A DNA stretch of 5,081 bases from an uncultured Pseudorhodoferax sp. (GTDB lineage: Bacteria; Pseudomonadota; Gammaproteobacteria; Burkholderiales; Burkholderiaceae), in the NCBI GenBank assembly GCA_913776795.1, contig CAJYRH010000261.1, forward strand, positions 1-5,081. Direction: 5' to 3'. Both the position numbers and the translations under genes were made by a program. Every line of letters starts with the position of its first letter. Within the stretch, counting starts at the first letter, position 1. Under the pieces are notes generated by a model. The model was not told the DNA's origin and did not search any database. It saw only the letters and a program-made list of their open reading frames with translations. Below are positions 1 through 5,081 of the stretch, piece by piece.

Positions 1-37
1 TGCGCCGCCGGGCGCACATCCCGGCCCCGGAAAAAAA
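1..37 (-). other. 3' flank of the FUSC gene: T7 run and overlapping GC-rich inverted repeats
   Basis: On the minus strand the FUSC stop TGA is followed at once by seven T (37-31). Further downstream are two mutually exclusive stems. One pairs 1-6 with 11-16 (TGCGCC/GGCGCA, four-base loop). The other pairs 7-12 with 20-25 (GCCGGG/CCCGGC, seven-base loop). The T run precedes the stems, the wrong order for an intrinsic terminator of this gene. A T tract after the 1-16 stem, if any, would be outside the window, so a terminator here can be neither confirmed nor excluded. Confidence 0.3.
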
Positions 38-2311
38 TCACCCCAACAACTCCCCCACAGCCCCCTCGATCACCCCGATCTGCCGGCACACCAGCGCCAC
101 CTGCGTCTGCAGAATCCGCAACGTCTCCGCCGACACCTCCCCCGCACCACCATCCCCTCCCAGCGCCATGGCATCCGCCGCCTGTTCCAGCGCGCCTGCC
201 AGCACCTGTGCGCGTCCGGCATCCTCCAGCGCCGCGCCTTCCTGGCGGCGCAGCGCCGCCGCCAGCGCCTCCAGCCGCCCGGCCGCGTGCGCCCCGGCCT
301 CCTGGGCCAGGTCCGCGGCAGGGCCCGCAGGCCCTGCCCGGTGCGCACCCAGCGCCGAGAGATAGCTCAGCAGGGTGTGCGAAGCCACCAGCATGCGCAT
401 GCCGGCCAGCGAATGCGATCGCACGTGCCGCGGCTCCTGCAGCAGGTGCGAGAGCGTGGTGGAGAACGCCGCATCCGCGTTGTGCGCATTGCGCCGCGCG
501 AGCCGGTAGTCCAGGTCGTCGGCCTTGCCGGTGGCGTACTGCGAGAGGATCTCGCGCAGATAGTGGGCATGCGCGGCCAGGGCCTGGGCCGCCACGGCCG
601 CCAGGCGGCGCCCCTGCCAGTCCGGCAGCACCCACAGCATCGCCACCGCGGCGATGGCGCTGCCGATCATCGTGTCCAGCAGGCGCGGCAGGATCAGCCC
701 GTGCGCAGCGCCGGTGGCCTGGTTGAAGCACATGAGCACCAGCAGCGTGATGGCGGCCGTGGCCGTGAGGTAGTGCGTGGTGCGGGTGACGAAGAACAGC
801 ACCCCCGCCGCCACGGCGAAGAGCGCCTGCAGCGGCAGGCTCGGGAACAGCCGCAGCAGCGCCCAGCCCACGACCAGGCCGACGGCCGTGCCGGCGATGC
901 GCTGCGCCACGCGCGCCAGCGTCGCGCCATACGTGGGCTGGCACACGAACAGCGTGGCCAGTGGAATCCAGTAGCCGTGCACGGGATCGATCAGCTGCAT
1001 CACGCCGTGGCCCGCCGCCAGCGCCAGGGACAGCCGCGCAGCGTGCCGGAACAGCGGCGAGCCGCCGTGCAGCTGCGCCTGCACCCGGCCCCAGGCGTCG
1101 GCCAGCGAACGCGGGGAGCGGTCGAGCAGGCTGCTGTCTCCCGCCCGCTCCCCGCCGTCGGGGTGGGTGGCGGCGTCGAGCTGCGCGTCCAGCGTGGCGA
1201 GGTTGCGAGCCAGCGCGCGCAGGCTGCGCAGGGGGCGCTGCCATTCGGCCCGGCCCTGGGCCTCCAGGTAGGCGATCGCGTCGCGCAGGTCGGCCATGGC
1301 ACGCGCCACGGCGCCGTCCCGCTCGAAGGGCTGGTGCATCTGCAGCGCCTGGGCGATGCGCGCGCATTCCACGCCCTGCAGCTGCAGCACGCGCTGGCAG
1401 CGGTAGAGCACGTCGCTGTGGAACAGCACGTCCGCCCACTCGTTGTAGTGGTGGTGCGAGGAGCTGGCGCGCTCGTGGATGTCCTGGGCGATGAAATAGA
1501 GATTCAGGTGCCGCAGCATCCGCCCCGTCGGCAGGTCGCGCGCGCCGGCGCCCCAGCGGCTGAAGATGCTTTCCTTGGTGGCATTGAGGGCCGCCACCAG
1601 GCGGCCATTCGTCTGTGCCAGCGCCAGGCGCCGCCGCTCCACGTCCACGCCGCGCACCGGCTCGAACAGGCTGGCCTTGAGCCGCAGGTAGGCGCCCAGC
1701 TGGTCGTAGAGCCCCGCCAGGTTCTGCCGCACCTTCTGGTGCGGGAACGCCGCGCACCACAGCAGCGACAGCAGCGCATACCACGCCGCGCCGGACAGCA
1801 GCAGCAGCGGCACATGCCAGGGACCGCCGGCAGGCGCGTGCCCGGCCACCGTCCCCGGGGATGCGCTGATGGCCGCGTAGAGCGCCAGGATCACGGTCGC
1901 CGACGCGATGGCCCGGTAGCGCTCGCCGATGGCCCCCAGCATCGTGAAGCCGAAGGTGGAACATGCCAGGCCCGCCACGAACCAGGCCGGATGCGGCAGC
2001 AGCAGCTCCACGGAGAACGCCGCGAGCGCGAAGCACGCGAGCATGACCAGCACCGCGCGCAGGCGCCCGCGCCAGCTGTCGTCGGTCTCGGCGATCGCGC
2101 CGGCGATGATGCCCAGGAAGAGCGGCGTCACCAGCGCCACCTGGTCGCGCCACCAGCACAGCGCCATCACGCCGCTCAGCGCGATGAAAACGCGCAGGCT
2201 GTAGACGAAGGCATCCTGCGCCCACAGCCGGCGCAGCCAGCCGACACGCCCGCGCTCCGCCGCCGGGCCCGCGGACGCGGCCATCGTGGTTGTCGTTGTT
2301 CTCGGTTCCAT
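38..2311 (-). CDS. FUSC-family inner-membrane protein, YccS-like (putative transporter)
   Basis: Complete 757-residue integral membrane protein; E. coli YccS, the likely relative, is slightly shorter (about 720 residues). It has two similar halves. The first has hydrophobic segments at about 36-54, 58-75, 86-103, 107-126, 133-149 and 167-187, with the YccS-like stretch STFGFTMLGAIGERY (118-132). A soluble, mostly helical region follows (about 190-420), then a second membrane block at about 424-440, 446-459, 472-488, 494-509, 513-530 and 545-562 and a soluble Ala-rich tail (563-757). HGYWIPLATLFVCQPTYGAT (445-464), followed by RVAQRIAGT, is the typical FUSC core motif. Relatives such as AaeB export aromatic carboxylic acids; for YccS-type proteins the substrate is not established, so 'transporter' is inferred. 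The ATG at 2311 is chosen because GAAGG lies 8 nt upstream and an in-frame TGA directly precedes it. The later ATG at 2284 lacks a ribosome site. It lies 79 bp after ppc on the same strand. Confidence 0.9.
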   Translation of the reverse strand: MEPRTTTTTMAASAGPAAERGRVGWLRRLWAQDAFVYSLRVFIALSGVMALCWWRDQVALVTPLFLGIIAGAIAETDDSWRGRLRAVLVMLACFALAAFSVELLLPHPAWFVAGLACSTFGFTMLGAIGERYRAIASATVILALYAAISASPGTVAGHAPAGGPWHVPLLLLSGAAWYALLSLLWCAAFPHQKVRQNLAGLYDQLGAYLRLKASLFEPVRGVDVERRRLALAQTNGRLVAALNATKESIFSRWGAGARDLPTGRMLRHLNLYFIAQDIHERASSSHHHYNEWADVLFHSDVLYRCQRVLQLQGVECARIAQALQMHQPFERDGAVARAMADLRDAIAYLEAQGRAEWQRPLRSLRALARNLATLDAQLDAATHPDGGERAGDSSLLDRSPRSLADAWGRVQAQLHGGSPLFRHAARLSLALAAGHGVMQLIDPVHGYWIPLATLFVCQPTYGATLARVAQRIAGTAVGLVVGWALLRLFPSLPLQALFAVAAGVLFFVTRTTHYLTATAAITLLVLMCFNQATGAAHGLILPRLLDTMIGSAIAAVAMLWVLPDWQGRRLAAVAAQALAAHAHYLREILSQYATGKADDLDYRLARRNAHNADAAFSTTLSHLLQEPRHVRSHSLAGMRMLVASHTLLSYLSALGAHRAGPAGPAADLAQEAGAHAAGRLEALAAALRRQEGAALEDAGRAQVLAGALEQAADAMALGGDGGAGEVSAETLRILQTQVALVCRQIGVIEGAVGELLG

Positions 2312-2319
2312 TCACGCTG

Positions 2320-2324
2320 CCTTC
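2320..2324 (-). promoter_or_regulatory. Ribosome binding site of the FUSC-family gene
   Basis: GAAGG on the minus strand, 8 nt before the ATG at 2311-2309, is a reasonable partial Shine-Dalgarno. It supports the upstream ATG over the alternative ATG at 2284-2282 (codon 10), which is preceded by an A/C-rich stretch encoding five threonines and has no purine-rich site. The TGA immediately before the ATG (2314-2312) rules out any start further upstream in this frame. Confidence 0.6.
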
Positions 2325-2335
2325 GCCGGTGTCCA

Positions 2336-2360
2336 TGCACGGCGCCATCGCGCGCCTGCA
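2336..2360 (-). other. GC-rich stem-loop in the ppc-FUSC gap
   Basis: TGCA plus GGCGC on one arm (2336-2339, 2341-2345) pairs with GCGCC plus TGCA on the other (2352-2360). This gives a nine-base-pair stem with one bulged base (2340) and a six-base loop (2346-2351). No T-rich tract follows on the minus strand, where the next bases are TGGACACCGG, so it does not look like an intrinsic terminator. It lies 11 nt upstream of the GAAGG ribosome site. It could be a processing, mRNA-stability or attenuation element, or a chance structure in GC-rich DNA. Confidence 0.35.
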
Positions 2361-2378
2361 CGCTCGTGAGCAAGAAGC

Positions 2379-2390
2379 AGGCCCGGGCCT
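2379..2390. repeat. Perfect 12-bp palindrome AGGCCCGGGCCT next to the ppc stop
   Basis: AGGCCCGGGCCT equals its own reverse complement and abuts the ppc TGA (2391-2393). As RNA it can form only a four-base-pair hairpin with a CCGG loop, and what follows on the minus strand (GCTTCTTGCTC) is not a run of T. Dyad symmetry would fit a protein-binding site, but GC-only palindromes of this kind also arise by chance, and no function is claimed. Confidence 0.3.
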
Positions 2391-5081
2391 TCAGCCGGTA
2401 TTGCGCAGGCCCGCCGCAATGCCGTTGATGCAGATGTGGATACCGGTCTGCACGCGCTCGCTGCCCTCGCCCGCGCGCCAGCGCCGCACCAATTCCACCT
2501 GCAGGTGGTGCAGCGGATCGATGTAGGGGAAGCGGTGGCGGATCGAGCGCGCCAGCGCCGTGTTGTGCGCCAGCCTCTGCCGGTCGCCGGTGATGCGCGC
2601 CAGCGCATCCACCGTGCGCTGCCATTCGGCCTCGATGGAGCCGAACACCTTGCGCCGCAGGCGCGCATCCGCCACCAGTTCGCTGTAGCGCGACGCCAGC
2701 GCCAGGTCGCTCTTGGCCAGCACCATGTCCATGTTGGACAGCAGCGTGCGGAAGAAAGGCCACTGCCGGTACATCTTCTGCAGCAGCGCCATGCGGGCCT
2801 TCGGGTCCTCGCCCGCCGCCTTCACGAAGGCCTCCACGGCCGATCCGAAACCGTACCAGCCCGGCAGGGTGAGCCGGCACTGGCCCCAGCTGAACCCCCA
2901 GGGAATGGCGCGCAGGTCCTCGATCTTCTGGCTGGGCTTGCGCGAGGCCGGGCGCGAGCCGATGTTGAGCTCGGCGATCTCCCGGATCGGCGTGGAGTTG
3001 AAGAAATAGTCGGCGAAGCCCGGGGTGTCGTACACCAGCGCCCGGTAGGCCGCCATGCTCGCCTGCGAGAGTTCGGCCGCGGCCTCGTGGAAGGCCTTGG
3101 TGGCGGGCTTGGTGGGCTGCAGCAGCGTGGCCTCCAGCGTGGCGGCCACCAGCGTCTCCAGGTTGCGCCGGCCGATCTCCGGGTTGGCATACTTGGAGGC
3201 GATCACCTCGCCCTGCTCCGTCAGGCGGATCTGCCCGCGCACCGTGCCGGGCGGCTGTGCCAGGATGGCCTGGTAGCTCGGGCCGCCGCCGCGCCCCACC
3301 GTGCCGCCGCGGCCGTGGAAAAGCCGCAGGCGGATGCGGTGGCGCGCCTCCAGCGTGTCGAACAGCTCCACCAGCGCGATCTCGGCGCGGTACAGCTCCC
3401 AGTTGCTGGTGAAGATGCCGCCGTCCTTGTTGCTGTCGGAGTAGCCCAGCATGATGTCCTGCTCGGCCCCGCCGCGCTGCACCATGGCCGCGAAGCCCGG
3501 CACCTCGTACAGCGCCCGCATGATGGGCTGCGCGTTGCGCAGGTCGCCGATGGTCTCGAAGAGCGGCACCACGATCAGGTCGGCGCGCGCATCGGCGCCG
3601 TCCAGCGTGCCATGCATCAGGCCCACCTCCTTCTGCAGCAGCAGCACCTCGAGCAGGTCGCTCACCGTCTCGGTGTGGCTGATGATGTAGTGCCGGATGG
3701 CCTGGGCGCCGTAGCGGTCGCGCATGCGCCGCGCGGTCTCGAAGATGGCGATCTCGCCGCGCGTGTGCTCCGAATACTCCGCACCCACCACGCGCAGCGG
3801 CCGGGCGTCGCACAGCAGGCGCACCAGCAGCGCCTGGCGCGCCTCCTCCGGCAGGGCCGCGTAATCGGCCTCGATCCGGGCGGTGGCCAGCAACTCCGCC
3901 ACCACGCGCTCGTGCTGGTCGGAGCTCTGCCGCAGGTCCACCGTGGCCAGGTGGAAGCCGAACACCTCCACGGCCCGCACCAGCGGATGCAGCCGCTGCG
4001 CCGCCAGGGGCGCCCCGCGGTGCGACCGCAGCGAGGCCTCGATGACGCGCAGGTCCGCCAGGAACTCCGAGGCATCGCCGTACGGGTTCTGGGGCGCCAC
4101 GGCATGGCGCGCCGCCTCGCCGCCTGTCAGTTCGCGCAGCGTGGCCGCCAGCCGTGCGTAGATGCCGGTGAGCGCGCGGCGGTAGGGCTCGTCCTGCCGG
4201 TGCTCGCTGGTGTCGGGCGAGCGCTCGGCGAGCTGCTGCATCTCGGGGGACACCTGCACCAGCCGGGCCGACAGCGACAGCTCGCCGCCCAGGTAATGCA
4301 CTTCGGTCAGGTAGTGGCGCAGGGCCACTTCGGCCTGGCGGCGCAGAGCCAGCTCCAGCGTTTCGGCGCTCACATTGGGGTTGCCGTCGCGGTCGCCGCC
4401 GATCCACTGGCCCATGCGCAGGAAGCTCGCCACCGGCTGGCTGCCCAGCGCCCGCTCCAGGTCCTCGTACAGGCGCGGGATCTCGCGCAGGAAGGTCGAT
4501 TCGTAATAGGAGAGCGCGTTCTCGATCTCGTCGGCCACCGTGAGCTTCGTATAGCGCAGCAGCCGGGTCTGCCACAGCTGCGCGACGCGGGCGCGCAGCC
4601 GCGCCTCGTTGGCCGCCAGTTCCCGCGGCGTGAGCGCGTCGCGCGCGGACTTGTAGAACAGCCCCCGCGCCTGGATCTCGTCGCGCTCGGCCAGCAGTTC
4701 GGCGATGTCGCGCTCCGCGTCCAGAATGCTCTTGCGCTGCACCTCCGTCGGGTGCGCGGTCAGCACCGGCGACACGTAGCTGCGCGCCAGCGTCTGTGCC
4801 ACCGCGCGCGGCGCGATGCCCGCCCAGCGCAACCGGGCCAGCGCCACCTCGATGCTGCCTTCCTGCGTGCTGCCGGCCCGCTCATGCACGGTGCGGCGGC
4901 GGATGTGGTGCCGGTCCTCGGCGAGGTTCGCCAGGTGGCTGAAATACGTGAAGGCGCGGATCACGCTCACCGTCTGGTCACCCGACAGGCCCTTGAGCAG
5001 CTTCTTGAGCGCCTTGTCCGCCTCCTGGTCCGCATCGCGGCGGAACGCCACCGACAGCTTGCGCACCTGCTCCACCAGGTC
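2391..5081 (-). CDS. ppc: Phosphoenolpyruvate carboxylase, 5' end cut by the window edge
   Basis: Cytosolic enzyme that carboxylates PEP with bicarbonate to oxaloacetate and phosphate, refilling the TCA cycle. The visible 896 codons are numbered here from the first, Asp at 5081. The first signature, [12 protein letters not shown], has its catalytic His at about residue 110 (codon 4754-4752). The second, [13 protein letters not shown], spans about 543-555. [14 protein letters not shown] at about 588-601 is the glycine-rich active-site loop with His589, Arg591 and Arg597. PLFETIG (Glu509) and YSD (Asp549) match the metal-binding residues of the E. coli enzyme. The C-terminus [10 protein letters not shown] is canonical and ends in TGA. 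By eye, Lys790, Arg850, Arg597 and Asn894 match the E. coli aspartate-inhibitor site, so feedback inhibition by aspartate is likely. The frame stays open to the window edge. The GTG at 5075 is an internal Val, not the start; against E. coli PPC at least about 32 residues are missing. No frameshift or lost catalytic residue was seen. Confidence 0.97.
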   Translation of the reverse strand, partial: DLVEQVRKLSVAFRRDADQEADKALKKLLKGLSGDQTVSVIRAFTYFSHLANLAEDRHHIRRRTVHERAGSTQEGSIEVALARLRWAGIAPRAVAQTLARSYVSPVLTAHPTEVQRKSILDAERDIAELLAERDEIQARGLFYKSARDALTPRELAANEARLRARVAQLWQTRLLRYTKLTVADEIENALSYYESTFLREIPRLYEDLERALGSQPVASFLRMGQWIGGDRDGNPNVSAETLELALRRQAEVALRHYLTEVHYLGGELSLSARLVQVSPEMQQLAERSPDTSEHRQDEPYRRALTGIYARLAATLRELTGGEAARHAVAPQNPYGDASEFLADLRVIEASLRSHRGAPLAAQRLHPLVRAVEVFGFHLATVDLRQSSDQHERVVAELLATARIEADYAALPEEARQALLVRLLCDARPLRVVGAEYSEHTRGEIAIFETARRMRDRYGAQAIRHYIISHTETVSDLLEVLLLQKEVGLMHGTLDGADARADLIVVPLFETIGDLRNAQPIMRALYEVPGFAAMVQRGGAEQDIMLGYSDSNKDGGIFTSNWELYRAEIALVELFDTLEARHRIRLRLFHGRGGTVGRGGGPSYQAILAQPPGTVRGQIRLTEQGEVIASKYANPEIGRRNLETLVAATLEATLLQPTKPATKAFHEAAAELSQASMAAYRALVYDTPGFADYFFNSTPIREIAELNIGSRPASRKPSQKIEDLRAIPWGFSWGQCRLTLPGWYGFGSAVEAFVKAAGEDPKARMALLQKMYRQWPFFRTLLSNMDMVLAKSDLALASRYSELVADARLRRKVFGSIEAEWQRTVDALARITGDRQRLAHNTALARSIRHRFPYIDPLHHLQVELVRRWRAGEGSERVQTGIHICINGIAAGLRNTG

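Noticed and set aside
31..37. Intrinsic terminator of the FUSC gene at the T7 run
   Set aside because: The G-rich, C-poor sequence just before the T run, at the end of the coding region, cannot form a stem; the GC-rich inverted repeats come after the T run.
2379..2390. Intrinsic terminator of ppc at the palindrome
   Set aside because: Only four base pairs can form once a loop is allowed, and no run of T follows on the minus strand.
2312..2390. A sigma-70 promoter for the FUSC gene (TTGCTC as a -35 box)
   Set aside because: At 17 nt spacing the expected -10 position reads CGATGG, far from TATAAT, so no promoter is called.
287..2428. A 713-codon open frame on the plus strand antisense to the FUSC gene
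   Set aside because: Its codons share triplet boundaries with the FUSC gene, so it stays open simply because that gene avoids TTA, CTA and TCA codons, as GC-rich genes do. The translation is rich in Arg, Gln, His and Ala, lacks any recognisable domain, and would conflict with the clear membrane-protein reading.
2176..4575. A 799-codon open frame on the minus strand overlapping ppc in another frame
   Set aside because: It is a shifted-frame shadow of ppc: low-complexity Gly/Ala/Arg/Pro translation without domains, while the ppc frame carries all family motifs across the same bases.
5073..5075. GTG as the ppc start codon
   Set aside because: The frame remains open upstream to the window edge (Asp-Leu before this Val), and PPC proteins carry several dozen more N-terminal residues, so it is an internal valine.

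Overview
This window is ordinary chromosomal DNA of very high GC content with two long genes on the minus strand, in the order ppc -> FUSC-family membrane protein. Base composition, the form of the PEP carboxylase (ending in GLRNTG, with an N-terminal stretch [20 protein letters not shown]) and the type of its neighbour suggest a betaproteobacterium, most likely Comamonadaceae (Acidovorax/Paracidovorax-like). The taxonomic call is recognition by eye, not a search result.

Layout from right to left, the direction of transcription. Positions 5081-2391 hold the C-terminal 896 codons of phosphoenolpyruvate carboxylase; its first few dozen codons lie beyond the right edge. Positions 2390-2312 are a 79-bp gap with a perfect 12-bp palindrome beside the ppc stop, a GC-rich stem-loop near the middle and a Shine-Dalgarno-like GAAGG before the next gene. 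Positions 2311-38 encode a complete 757-residue inner-membrane protein of the YccS branch of the FUSC (fusaric acid resistance-like) family. Positions 37-1 are a short 3' flank with a T7 run (minus strand) directly after the stop and overlapping GC-rich inverted repeats, cut by the window edge.

The two genes have no obvious biochemical link. PEP carboxylase is a cytosolic anaplerotic enzyme making oxaloacetate from PEP and bicarbonate. The FUSC protein is a membrane protein of a family associated with export of aromatic acids, though the YccS branch has no settled substrate. Same orientation and a short gap without a convincing terminator make co-transcription possible.

I saw no RNA gene, CRISPR array, mobile element or new multi-gene system. 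Both genes look intact across the window, and the many other long open frames are by-products of high GC content. The findings are accordingly modest.
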